Source: JAIQFF01 sp963725615 (GTDB lineage Bacteria; Acidobacteriota; Terriglobia; Terriglobales; Acidobacteriaceae). From it: a DNA stretch of 64,000 bases. The notes under the pieces were generated by a model that saw nothing but the letters and a program-made list of their open reading frames with translations, ran no database searches and was not told the origin of the DNA. Below are positions 54,707 to 62,844 of the stretch, piece after piece. Location of the stretch: assembly GCA_963725615.1 (NCBI GenBank), contig CAVRZO010000011.1, positions 1 to 64,000 of the forward strand, read 5' to 3'. Made by a program: the position numbers and the translations under genes. The first letter of the stretch is position 1. Each line of letters opens with the position of its first letter.

Positions 54707-56266
54707 ATGCCGATAAAACCCGCCCAAAAAAAATCAGGCCTCGCTTTCTGGATGCAGCGCGTTCTCGAAGAATGCGACCGCGCCAGCGTTGCCTTCGAGC
54801 CCGATCCGGTCCACGATCTGCGCGTGGCCCTCCGCCGCTGCTGTTCCATGGCCGACGGCGTCGCGGCCATCGACCCTGATCCTGCCTGGAAAGAGATGAA
54901 GAAAGCAGGAAAGCGCCTCTTTCGCCGCCTGGGAGAACTGCGCGACGTGCATGTGATGCAGGAATGGGTGCATCGCCTCGACAGCCCGGACGATCCCGTC
55001 ACCGCGCCCTTGCTGCAAACGTTCGCTAGTCGCGAGGCTCCGCTGCAACAGGAAGCGGTACAGGCGCTGGCCGAATTCGACCGCAAACAGTGGCTACGCT
55101 GGAGCCGTTTACTGCCGCGCCGGATGGCACGGTTCCGGCCGGGCAGTCTGGTCTTTCGCCATCTTGCGCTCGAGCGCTGGACGGAAGCCCACAAGCTGCA
55201 CCGCCAAGCGATGCGCAGCGGCTCCTCGGCGACCTTTCACCGGCTTCGTATCGGAATCAAGCGCTTTCGCTACATCGTGGAAAACTTCCTGCCCGAGCAG
55301 CACGCCGCCTGGAGTGCCCATCTCAAGCACATGCAGGACGTGCTCGGTGAAGTCCACGATCTCGATGTGCTGTGGCCGGCCGCCGTGCAAGCCAGCGTCT
55401 TTCCCGACGACGGCGCCCGCTCCCGCTGGCAGAAGAAAATCAGCGAGGAGCGCTCGCAGAGAATCGAGACCTACCGCAAAACGATGGTGGGCAAAGATGG
55501 GACCGACCAGGTTGGCTCCGACAAAGACTCGCTCTGGCAGGTCTGGCGCAGCCAGCTTCCGGACCGCAAGCAAACCGAAGCCGCCGCCCTGCTTCGCCTG
55601 CAACTGTGGGCTTCACTGCTCGATCCCGACTTTAAACACTCCCGGCACGTCGCCCATCTCACCCTTCAGCTCTACGACGGATTAACTGTCCTTGGCAACG
55701 CGTCAAGGCCTCCCGCTCAGGAGCGCGCTATTTTGCGGGTGGCTGCGCTGTTGCACGATGTAGGCAGGTCTGACAAAGAAAAGGGCCGCCACAAAACCAC
55801 CTACCGGCTGATTCGCCGCCTTTCGCCTCCGCTAGGCTGGCGCGCCGAGAATTTGCTGACCGCCGGAGCCATCGCCCGCTACCATCGCGGCGCCCTGCCC
55901 CGCGCCGGGCAAAAAGCCCTGCGTGGCCTGTCCCTGAGACAAAGACAGGACATTGCAAGGCTGGCAGCCATTCTCCGCCTGGCCAATGCTTTCGACGCCT
56001 CGAAAGACGGCCGCATTAGGCGACTTCGGGTAAAAACTGGGGAAGTAGGAAACAAAATCCTCCTGATCGAGGCCCAAGGCTATTCTGCACGAGATGGCCA
56101 AGCAGAAGCGATCGCCGCCGCCCGCCACTTGCTCGAAACCGTCTATCGCCGCCCCGTGATGGTCAAGCCGATGACGGTAGCCAACCGGAAACCAAAGTCA
56201 ATAGTCTGGAAACCAGAAACCAGAAACGGGAAACTGCCCGCCAAGAGTCAAAAGCCGGCAGCCTGA
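54707..56266 (+). CDS. CHAD domain protein fused to an HD-type (Ppx/GppA C-terminal-like) domain
   Basis: A 519-residue cytoplasmic protein. Residues 15-290 form a CHAD domain (VHDLRVALRRCCSM, FHRLRIGIKRFRYIVENF) with rows of conserved His/Arg/Lys on helices that bind polyphosphate. The C-terminal region has an HD domain (RHVAHLTLQLYDGL, VAALLHDVGRSDKEKGRHK) like that of exopolyphosphatases. It is likely involved in polyphosphate granules or turnover. The last 25 residues (KPKSIVWKPETRNGKL) are encoded by GGAAACCAGAAACC-type word repeats. Confidence 0.8.
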   Translation: MPIKPAQKKSGLAFWMQRVLEECDRASVAFEPDPVHDLRVALRRCCSMADGVAAIDPDPAWKEMKKAGKRLFRRLGELRDVHVMQEWVHRLDSPDDPVTAPLLQTFASREAPLQQEAVQALAEFDRKQWLRWSRLLPRRMARFRPGSLVFRHLALERWTEAHKLHRQAMRSGSSATFHRLRIGIKRFRYIVENFLPEQHAAWSAHLKHMQDVLGEVHDLDVLWPAAVQASVFPDDGARSRWQKKISEERSQRIETYRKTMVGKDGTDQVGSDKDSLWQVWRSQLPDRKQTEAAALLRLQLWASLLDPDFKHSRHVAHLTLQLYDGLTVLGNASRPPAQERAILRVAALLHDVGRSDKEKGRHKTTYRLIRRLSPPLGWRAENLLTAGAIARYHRGALPRAGQKALRGLSLRQRQDIARLAAILRLANAFDASKDGRIRRLRVKTGEVGNKILLIEAQGYSARDGQAEAIAAARHLLETVYRRPVMVKPMTVANRKPKSIVWKPETRNGKLPAKSQKPAA

Positions 56267-56326
56267 AGCGGACCGGACCCTACTCAGTCACTTCCATCTT
56301 CCGCAGCCACCGCGTACAGATACTCC

Positions 56327-56893
56327 ATGACTCACGCGCAACTGGTGGAAAAAGCGGTGGAGTGGCTGCGCGCCTATCGCTGTGGCGTTGTCCTCTCCGA
56401 ACAGGCCTGCGTCAGCGGAGAAATGCCCGACGCCATCGGCTGGAAGCGCGCCTCCCATTCTGTACTGGTCGAGTGCAAGCTCTCCCGCGCCGACTTTCTG
56501 GCCGACCGTGGCAAACCCTTCCGGCAAAAGCAGGAACTGGGACTGGGTTGCGAACGCTTCTACCTCACACCTTCGGCCTTGCTTCAAGTTAAGGAACTGC
56601 CGCCAGGCTGGGGCCTGCTGGAACTGCGCAAGCGCAAGGTCGAAGTCATCCATCGCTCCGCGCGGGACCTCCGCACGGCATCGGGACTGGCCTACGAAAT
56701 GAACCTGCTGCTGGCCAGCCTGCGCCGCGTAGAAATCCGGATTGAACCGCAAACCATCACCGATTTCTTGAAGTGGAAGAACCGAATGCAGCAATACAAC
56801 GGCGGCGCCTTCCCCATAGGCGTAGCGCCCACCCACGAGGAACCCAACTATTTCCTCGAGAGCAATCCTCTCGACCCACCCCAAGCCACGTAG
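56327..56893 (+). CDS. PD-(D/E)XK nuclease-like protein (MmcB-type)
   Basis: A 188-residue soluble protein with MPDAIGWKRASHSVLVECKLSRADFLADRG-type layout: the PD near residue 34 and the ECK near residue 49 fit the PD-(D/E)XK catalytic core, with a helix and beta strand after (QELGLGCERFYLTPSALL). It resembles MmcB-like or restriction-endonuclease-fold proteins of unknown substrate. Its stop codon TAG is the TAG of a double-hairpin repeat (ACGTAGGG), so the original end may have been different. It lies 60 bp after the CHAD gene. Confidence 0.55.
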   Translation: MTHAQLVEKAVEWLRAYRCGVVLSEQACVSGEMPDAIGWKRASHSVLVECKLSRADFLADRGKPFRQKQELGLGCERFYLTPSALLQVKELPPGWGLLELRKRKVEVIHRSARDLRTASGLAYEMNLLLASLRRVEIRIEPQTITDFLKWKNRMQQYNGGAFPIGVAPTHEEPNYFLESNPLDPPQAT

Positions 56894-56935
56894 GGACGGC
56901 CGCCCTCAGCCGTCCAGTCGAGCGCGAGCTCGATG
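56885..56935 (+). repeat. Double-hairpin repeat, copy 4
   Basis: GCCACGTAGGGACGG supplies the stop of the gene before it. Hairpin one is GGACGGC / GCCGTCC; hairpin two is TCGAGC, GCGA, GCTCGA. Confidence 0.75.
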
Positions 56936-57345
56936 AAGGTGTTTGTAAGCACAGGGAATCCAAAGGTCCGAAGGCCGAGGTCGGAGGTCCGACGCCCGAC
57001 GGCCAAAAAAACAAAACCGGGCTGGTTGGCCCGGTTTCAAGTGGCGTCGAGTCGAGATGCGGTTACATCACCACGCGCCGTGTACTGGCAATAAGACCCC
57101 TTGGGTCAGTTTGACCACAAAAGTCACTGCGGCCTCGTGCCAGGGGAAAACTAACGGAGACGGGAGGAACATGCTTTGGCTAGTGCAAGCACGCTGCCAA
57201 TCAATACCTCGTCTTTCACTTATCGAAACATGTGTAAATGATTGTTATATATAGACTTAACTGTTAAGATGTATTGGTTTCGTTGTGCGCGCACCGCCGG
57301 GGTGGGAAAAGATTTTCTCTAAAAGGAAATCGCAAAGGCCAAGTA
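56936..57345. other. Intergenic region with a minus-strand terminator, no gene recognised
   Basis: GGTCCGAAGGCCGAGGTCGG word repeats lie at 56966-57003, then a terminator at 57005-57038 reading leftward. Between it and the recR stop (57346) about 300 bp have no convincing gene in six frames; a small RNA or long 3' end of the recR unit is possible. Confidence 0.5.
57005..57038 (-). terminator. Strong intrinsic terminator on the minus strand
   Basis: Minus strand: AAACCGGGC, short loop, GCCCGGTTT followed by TGTTTTTTT. It is the strongest terminator in the window and lies 308 bp after recR, in the direction of the dnaX-ybaB-recR unit. Confidence 0.8.
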
Positions 57346-57945
57346 TCAGAGCTCCCGTCGCCCCTCCATTGCCTTCAGCATCGTGATTTCGTCCGCATAT
57401 TCGATGTCGCTGCCCACGGGAATCCCCATCGCGATCCGCGTGACTTTGAGTCCGGCACGCCGCAATTGGCCTAAAAGATAAGTCGCCGTAGCCTCACCCT
57501 CAATGGTCGGGTTAGTGGCCAAGATCACTTCGTCTACCTGGCCATCTTTCACGCGGTGCATCAGGTTGGAGATCCGCAACTGGTCCGGCCCCACGCCGTG
57601 CAGCGGCGAAATGGATCCGTGCAACACATGATAGACGCCGTTGAAGTGCTTGGTCTTCTCAATGGAAGCGATGTTGGTCGGTTCTTCCACCACGCACACC
57701 ATGCGTTGATTGCGCGTCGCGCTACTGCAGTACACACAGGGATCGACGTCCGTAATGTTGTTGCAGATGGAACAAAGGCGCAGGCTGGCCTTCACGTCGC
57801 GTACCGCCGCCGCCAGTCCCTCGGCGTCGTCGTCGGAGGAGCGAAGAATGTGAAAAGCCAACCGCTGCGCACTCTTGCTGCCAATGCCCGGCAGTTTTTT
57901 CAGCTCATCGATGAGCCGTGTCATCGGTTCAGCAAATTTAGACAT
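57346..57945 (-). CDS. recR: Recombination mediator protein RecR
   Basis: Works with RecO and RecF to load RecA at gaps. The 199-residue protein has the HhH (LKKLPGIGSKSAQRLAFHIL), the C4 zinc finger (CSICNNITDVDPCVYC), a Toprim domain (VCVVEEPTNI, ILATNPTIEGEATATYL) and a C-terminal Walker B-like helix. Start ATG at 57945. It is the last gene of the leftward dnaX-ybaB-recR unit, a common grouping in bacteria. Confidence 0.95.
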   Translation of the reverse strand: MSKFAEPMTRLIDELKKLPGIGSKSAQRLAFHILRSSDDDAEGLAAAVRDVKASLRLCSICNNITDVDPCVYCSSATRNQRMVCVVEEPTNIASIEKTKHFNGVYHVLHGSISPLHGVGPDQLRISNLMHRVKDGQVDEVILATNPTIEGEATATYLLGQLRRAGLKVTRIAMGIPVGSDIEYADEITMLKAMEGRREL

Positions 57946-57952
57946 AAGAAGT

Positions 57953-58045
57953 AATTGAGTAATTTAGAAATTGTGTAATTGGAGAATTCGGGTGACCGCG
58001 CCGTTTTGAAATTACCCAATTACCAAATTTCCCAAAACTCAATTC
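57953..58045. repeat. AT-rich imperfect inverted repeat between ybaB and recR
   Basis: AATTGAGTAATTTAGAAATT at the left is the rough inverse of the right arm (AATTTCCCAAAACTCAATTC), around GTGACCGCGCCG. It is a word-like array of TAATT units and far more AT-rich than the surrounding genes. Confidence 0.6.
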
Positions 58046-58351
58046 TTAAAGTCCCGGAATCCCCATTCCACCCAGCATCCCGCCCATCGTGGACTGCATG
58101 GCTTCATCAACTTTTCTGCCCGCGCCATTGATCGCCGCTGTAATCAAATCCTGAAGCATCTCAAGATCGTCTGCCTTCACCGCTTCCGGATCGATTTTGA
58201 TGCTCAATACCTGCTTGCGGCCGTCCATCTTCACGGTCACTGTGCCCCCGCCGGCGGTGCCTTCGACCACCGTCTCCTGCATCTTCTTCTGCAGGGTCTC
58301 ATATTGCTGCTTGGCCTGCGACATCAGTTCTTGCAGGTTGAATCCGCCCAT
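58046..58351 (-). CDS. YbaB/EbfC nucleoid-associated protein
   Basis: A 101-residue DNA-binding protein, dimeric, typically encoded between dnaX and recR. It begins GGFNLQELMSQAKQQYETLQ, has VTVKMDGRKQVLSIKIDPEA and ends in a Gly/Met-rich tail (MGGMLGGMGIPGL). The position and sequence are both typical of the family. Confidence 0.93.
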   Translation of the reverse strand: MGGFNLQELMSQAKQQYETLQKKMQETVVEGTAGGGTVTVKMDGRKQVLSIKIDPEAVKADDLEMLQDLITAAINGAGRKVDEAMQSTMGGMLGGMGIPGL

Positions 58352-58387
58352 GCGTCTGTCCCCGGCTTTCTCGGCGCTGTCCGCGAT

Positions 58388-60184
58388 CTAGCGCTTTTCC
58401 TTGTAATCAATAATCGTGCGAATTTCGGCTCCAAACTTTTCCTTCATACGCCGGACCACCGGGTCCTGCTCCGCCCGGCCTCGGCCGCCGCCATTGGTTG
58501 ATACCGGCCGAGCTGCAGCCTGAGCCACTCCGCCCGGCACCACCCGCAGCTTCATGGGACGGCCCAGCGCTCCGCTGGCGGTAGCAATCATCAGCCGTCT
58601 CGCATCCGCACCCAGTGACATCTCAAGCACGGTCGCGGACGACGCCACCTTGATCACCACTTCGCTGCCTTCCACCAGCCACTCAGCAGTCTCCAGCATG
58701 TTGATCAGGATGGGTTGGCCCGCGCCGCTCAATGCGTTCAGCACAGCTTCGCGAACGTCAACCGGACGTTCTTCCAGCGCTCGCAACGGTTCGTCCGGCG
58801 CCGGTTGGACAACCACCGCCGGCGCAGCCGACCCCATCACAATGCTTGCCGCCGCGGCTCCTGCCGGGTGCGACACCGACAACGGCGCGTTTTCCGAGGA
58901 AAGCTCCGGCTTGGATCCGCTCTTCCGCGCCGAATCCGCCGCGAACGGCGAAATGTTCGTGGAGCGCGCAGCCGAGGGTAACTCGGGTCGCTTGCTCTCT
59001 CTGGCGATCTCCGGCACCACCGAGGGCTTTCCCGCCAACCGGGAAGCGCCGGCGCCTGCATCGCTGAGCAATTGCTCGATCGGCAGCAAGCGTTGCGCGT
59101 GCGCCATTTTCAGCAAGCCCAGTTCCAGGTGGAAGCGCTGTTCCTGCCGGTACCCCAGTTCACCGTGAGTGCGCAGCATGATTTGCAGATGCCGCGCCAA
59201 GTCCTCCTCTTCAAACAGAGTCGCAATGCGCGCCACTCGCCGCCGTTCGTCGCTCGAAATCTGCAACAGGGAAGAGTCCGCGCCGGCTACGCGGGCCACA
59301 ACGGCATTGCGCAGGAAGCGTACCATCTGCCGGGCAAAATGAGTGGGACTGTGGCCCTCACTGATGAGCTTGTCCACCAGTCGCAACACGGTCTCGCTCG
59401 AACCCTGGGCCACCGCCTGCATTACTTCTTCGAGCACGCTGGAAGGCGCCGCGCCAACCAGGTCTCTGACCTGATCGGCGGTCAGCCGCCCGGTGGATGA
59501 AGCAATCGTCTGATCGAGAATGGAGAGTGCATCCCGCATCGAACCGTCGCCGGCTTCGGCCAGCAGCGCCAGTGCATCTTCGTCCGCCTCGATCTTCTCC
59601 CGGCCGGCAAGGTCTTTAAGCTGGTTGAGGATTTCCTCAAATCCCACGGCGCGAAAACTGAAATGCTGGCAGCGCGATCGTATGGTCTGGGGAATGTCCT
59701 CGGGCTGGGTCGTAGCCAGCATGAACACCACATGTCCGGGCGGCTCCTCCAGCGTCTTTAATAGCGCATTGAAGGCAGCATCAGTGATCTGGTGGGCCTC
59801 ATCGAGAATGTAGATTTTGAAACGATCGCGCGCCGGACGATACCGCGTGCCCTCGCGCAGCTCACGAATCTCATCAATACCGCGATTGGTAGCGGCGTCA
59901 ATTTCGATGACGTCCACGGAATTGCCCGCGCGAATTTCGGTACACGATTCGCACACCCCACAGGGCTCCGCCACCGGCTTGTCCGACGACCGGCAATTCA
60001 GCGCCATGGCCAGGATGCGCGCCACGGTCGTCTTGCCGATCCCGCGATGTCCGCTGAAGATGTATCCGTGCGCCGTGCGGCCCTGCTCCAGGGCATTCTT
60101 CAGGGTGCGGGTAACATGTTCCTGGCCGATGACCTCGGAGAATTTCTGAGGACGGTACTTACGGGCTAAAACCTGATAACTCAT
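58388..60184 (-). CDS. dnaX: DNA polymerase III subunit gamma/tau
   Basis: Clamp-loader ATPase, 598 residues. It has YQVLARKYRPQKFSEVIGQE, Walker A GHRGIGKTTVARILA, the Zn module (CRSSDKPVAEPCGVCESC), Walker B LDEAHQITDAAFN and the sensor ATTQPEDIPQTIRSRC. The second half is a Ser/Pro/Ala-rich linker and a C-terminal domain (LNALSGAGQPILINMLETAE). ATG at 60184 was chosen from the conserved start; longer open sequence upstream is a shadow. A slippery site for the short form was not found by eye. Confidence 0.94.
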   Translation of the reverse strand: MSYQVLARKYRPQKFSEVIGQEHVTRTLKNALEQGRTAHGYIFSGHRGIGKTTVARILAMALNCRSSDKPVAEPCGVCESCTEIRAGNSVDVIEIDAATNRGIDEIRELREGTRYRPARDRFKIYILDEAHQITDAAFNALLKTLEEPPGHVVFMLATTQPEDIPQTIRSRCQHFSFRAVGFEEILNQLKDLAGREKIEADEDALALLAEAGDGSMRDALSILDQTIASSTGRLTADQVRDLVGAAPSSVLEEVMQAVAQGSSETVLRLVDKLISEGHSPTHFARQMVRFLRNAVVARVAGADSSLLQISSDERRRVARIATLFEEEDLARHLQIMLRTHGELGYRQEQRFHLELGLLKMAHAQRLLPIEQLLSDAGAGASRLAGKPSVVPEIARESKRPELPSAARSTNISPFAADSARKSGSKPELSSENAPLSVSHPAGAAAASIVMGSAAPAVVVQPAPDEPLRALEERPVDVREAVLNALSGAGQPILINMLETAEWLVEGSEVVIKVASSATVLEMSLGADARRLMIATASGALGRPMKLRVVPGGVAQAAARPVSTNGGGRGRAEQDPVVRRMKEKFGAEIRTIIDYKEKR

Positions 60185-60386
60185 GGGTGTGGAGAACTCT
60201 CGATTATACGTGATGCCGTGCGAGCCGGTCGGCCGCAATTCCCTCCGGTTTTCCTTACGCACCTTCGTGTCCCGGGCGGTTATTGCCTTTGATTTCCAGA
60301 ACTCTAGCGAAATGGCCCCTTGCGCTAAATGCGCCCAAGGGATAGGCTTTTGGGCTGGGTCGGCTGAGGCCAGACCGGGAGGCCGC

Positions 60387-60743
60387 ATGCAGTTGAAACT
60401 TAACACCCGAGTGGAAAAAGGCGTGACCATTGTCGACTGTAATGGTCGGATTGTATTCGGAGAGGAATCGGCGCTGCTCCGCGATACGCTCAAGAAACTC
60501 ATTGTTGAAAACAGCCAGATTGTGCTGAACCTGGGTGGCATCTCGTACATTGATAGCGGCGGGCTAGGAACGCTGGTCGCTCTGTACACCTCGGCGCAAA
60601 ACGCGGGAGGCGCGGTAAAGTTGGCCAATCTCACGCAGCGGGTTGACGATCTCCTGCAGGTCACCAAACTGCTGACGGTCTTCGAGGTGTACGACAGCGA
60701 GGAAAAAGCCGTAGAGTCATTCGAAAAGGGCGCGGCCGCGTAG
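60387..60743 (+). CDS. STAS-domain anti-sigma factor antagonist
   Basis: A 118-residue SpoIIAA/RsbV-like protein. It has MQLKLNTRVEKGVTIVDCNG, the phosphorylatable Ser in GGISYIDSGGLGTLVAL and a closing helix (VFEVYDSEEKAVESFEKG). The ATG at 60387 follows GGGAGG; the upstream open frame lacks a family match. No anti-sigma kinase is adjacent. It is divergent from dnaX across a 202-bp gap. Confidence 0.9.
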   Translation: MQLKLNTRVEKGVTIVDCNGRIVFGEESALLRDTLKKLIVENSQIVLNLGGISYIDSGGLGTLVALYTSAQNAGGAVKLANLTQRVDDLLQVTKLLTVFEVYDSEEKAVESFEKGAAA

Positions 60744-60752
60744 TCTTAGGCT

Positions 60753-60769
60753 CTCCGTCTAAAACGGAG
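60753..60769 (+). terminator. Hairpin after the STAS gene
   Basis: CTCCGT, loop CTAAA, ACGGAG, 9 bp after the stop. There is no T-run; a TGTCATCC-type repeat follows at once. Confidence 0.35.
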
Positions 60770-60824
60770 TGTCATCCCGAGCGCAGCCGAACCGCGCTCG
60801 CGCGGTGAGACCAGTCGAGGGACC
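60769..60824 (+). repeat. TGTCATCC...GTCGAGGGACC intergenic repeat, third copy
   Basis: TGTCATCCCGAGCGCAGCC and CAGTCGAGGGACC flank a hairpin with a different stem (ACCGCG, CTCG, CGCGGT) from that in the copies at 4022 and 4181. Confidence 0.65.
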
Positions 60825-60876
60825 TTGCGTTGTCTTTGATTTCTAAACCTAGGTTTCTCAATTCACGCCCGTCAGC

Positions 60877-61800
60877 ATGATCCCCAAAGCCGTCTTCCTC
60901 ATCGGCCTCGCGATTGCAGCCAGCGGATTGGTCTCTCCGCCGGTGGCCCTGGCTTTGGGGCTGGTCTTTGGTTTCACGTTCCCTCATCCCTTCGACCAAA
61001 GTGCGAAAAAGCTTTCCCGCTACCTGTTGCAAGCCTCCGTCGTCGGACTCGGCTTCGGCATGAACCTGCACGACGTGATCCGCGCCGGCCGCAGCGGATT
61101 TCTCTACACTGTCCTGAGCATAAGCTTCACCATGTTGGTCGGCATGGCCCTGGGCGTCATGCTCAAAATGGAACGGACCCCGGCCTTCCTGATCTCAACC
61201 GGGACGGCAATTTGCGGCGGCAGCGCCATCGCGGCCGTAGGTCCGATCACCGGCGCCAGCGATGAGCAGATGGCTGTCTCGCTGGGCACAGTGTTCGTTC
61301 TGAATTCCGTCGCGTTGCTGACATTTCCAGCCATCGGCGCCGCGCTCCATCTCAGCCAGACCCAGTTCGGCCTCTGGGCTGCGCTCGCGATTCACGACAC
61401 CAGCTCAGTGGTAGGCGCAGCCGCAAAATACGGCGCCGTCGCCCTGGCGGTGGGAACCACAGTGAAGCTGGCCCGCGCCCTGTGGATTGTCCCCATGTCC
61501 ATCGGGGCCGCACTCATTAAGCACGCGCGCGCGAAGATCCAGTGGCCGTGGTTCATCGCGCTGTTCTGCCTGGCAGCGGTGTGCAACACGTATTTACCCG
61601 CAGGCGCGACGACATACAATGTGCTTTCAAGGGCGGCAAAGATCGGCCTCACAGCAACTCTCTATCTGATCGGCAGCGGGATCTCCGTCGCAACTCTCAA
61701 AAAGGTGGGACACCGCCCGTTGCTGTTGGGAGTAATCCTGTGGCTCCTGATCTCGACGGGCTCGCTGTGGTTGATAAGAGAGGGCTGGATTGCACTATGA
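60877..61800 (+). CDS. YeiH/UPF0324-family putative membrane transporter
   Basis: A 307-residue inner-membrane protein with about ten helices of the conserved UPF0324 type. Conserved glycine-rich loops include SVVGLGFGMNLHDV, LISTGTAICGGSAIAAVGP and HDTSSVVGAAAKYG. Family members are annotated as putative sulphate exporters. A double-hairpin repeat starts 3 bp after the stop. Substrate is not established. Confidence 0.85.
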   Translation: MIPKAVFLIGLAIAASGLVSPPVALALGLVFGFTFPHPFDQSAKKLSRYLLQASVVGLGFGMNLHDVIRAGRSGFLYTVLSISFTMLVGMALGVMLKMERTPAFLISTGTAICGGSAIAAVGPITGASDEQMAVSLGTVFVLNSVALLTFPAIGAALHLSQTQFGLWAALAIHDTSSVVGAAAKYGAVALAVGTTVKLARALWIVPMSIGAALIKHARAKIQWPWFIALFCLAAVCNTYLPAGATTYNVLSRAAKIGLTATLYLIGSGISVATLKKVGHRPLLLGVILWLLISTGSLWLIREGWIAL

Positions 61801-61803
61801 AAT

Positions 61804-61861
61804 CACCACGACCCACGTAGGGGCAGGTGTCCCACCTGCCCAGCCGAGCGAAGCTCGACTT
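61804..61861 (+). repeat. Double-hairpin repeat, copy 5
   Basis: CACCACGACCCACGTAGGGG leads into hairpin one (GGGCAGGTG, TCC, CACCTGCCC) and hairpin two (CGAGC, GAA, GCTCG). It starts 3 bp after the stop of the transporter gene. Confidence 0.78.
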
Positions 61862-61917
61862 AAGATTTCACGCCGTATCAATGCTGCCATACGAGGTTCT
61901 CGACGGAAACTTAACCC

Positions 61918-62244
61918 ATGCCCTTTTCGAAACCCACCATGCGTGAAAAAATCATGTCTACCATCCGTGGCATTCCTAGAGGAAAGGTCTCTACCTACGG
62001 CGCGGTCGCGAAAGCCGCTGGCTTTCCGGGCGCTGCCCGCCAGGTGGTAGGTGCTCTACGGGGTGCCGTAGGATTACCCTGGCAACGCGTCCTGGGCGCC
62101 GGAGGCGCGATAAAACTACGCGGGGATTACGCTTTCGAACAGCGCTTTCGACTGGAGGCCGAAGGGGTAACCTTCCGAGGCCGAAAAGTAGACATGAAAC
62201 TTCATGAATACAAATTTCCCAAAGGCAGAAAGAAAGCAGATTAG
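61918..62244 (+). CDS. Alkyltransferase-like (ATL) DNA-repair protein
   Basis: A 108-residue MGMT-fold protein that binds O6-alkylguanine DNA but lacks the acceptor Cys: the usual PCHRV reads PWQRV, as in ATL proteins. RGIPRGKVSTYGAVAKAAG holds the DNA-recognition helix-turn-helix. It flags lesions for nucleotide excision repair in other species. The C-terminal lysine-rich end (KFPKGRKKAD) is basic. A second ATG at 61939 is possible as the start. Confidence 0.85.
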   Translation: MPFSKPTMREKIMSTIRGIPRGKVSTYGAVAKAAGFPGAARQVVGALRGAVGLPWQRVLGAGGAIKLRGDYAFEQRFRLEAEGVTFRGRKVDMKLHEYKFPKGRKKAD

Positions 62245-62287
62245 AAGTGAGGGCTGAAGTTCGACGTCTGACGCCCGAAGTCCCCAG

Positions 62288-62836
62288 TTAACGCTGGCTG
62301 ATCTCCTTGGCGGCAACTCTCTGATTAAAATCTTCCGACTTACCTCGCGGCACCGTCAGCGACTTCCACTGACTGGCCTGCAGGTGCTTCGCCAGAAATA
62401 CAATCTGTCCGCAATGATAAGCATAATGCGCGATCTGACGATTGATCGCCTGCATAACAGAGTGCGGCTCGCCGCGGATCGGGACCGTGCGCTCCATATC
62501 CGCATCGGACAATGGTGCGAGGGCGCTAAACACAAAATTCCAACCTTCCTCCCACACTTTCATTAACGCTGCCCTGGTCGCTGGCGGGTTCTCAAACTCG
62601 GTATCGCGCTTGCGGTCCGGCTTTTCGCCATCGCTAACCAGAAAGTCGGTCCAGCGTGATCGCATGTTGCCCACAAGATGCTTGACGATGATTGCGATGC
62701 AGTTCATCTCGCCGTCGAGAACGGCGAAGAGTTGTTCGTCCGTGACCTGCTCCATGGCTTGCTCGGTCAGCTTCTTGTAGTAACGGAAAAGTGAGAGCGA
62801 GTCCTGCAGGTAAGAGGTGGAGAATTCATGCGCCAT
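62288..62836 (-). CDS. DinB/YfiT-like protein (DUF1572)
   Basis: A 182-residue four-helix-bundle protein with three candidate metal ligands: His in IVKHLVGN, and the pair in IAHYAYHCGQI. LSLFRYYKKLTEQAMEQV and GEMNCIAIIVKHL are typical of DUF1572. Family members are thiol-S-transferase or dehydratase related, mostly uncharacterised. It ends a leftward unit with the AhpD-like gene; the gap is 8 bp. Confidence 0.82.
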   Translation of the reverse strand: MAHEFSTSYLQDSLSLFRYYKKLTEQAMEQVTDEQLFAVLDGEMNCIAIIVKHLVGNMRSRWTDFLVSDGEKPDRKRDTEFENPPATRAALMKVWEEGWNFVFSALAPLSDADMERTVPIRGEPHSVMQAINRQIAHYAYHCGQIVFLAKHLQASQWKSLTVPRGKSEDFNQRVAAKEISQR

Positions 62837-62844
62837 GCTCGCTC

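Noticed and set aside
57046..57345. Minus-strand frame ending near 57060 as a small gene
   Set aside because: The frame has stops upstream and only a poor internal GTG as start; coding signal is weak.
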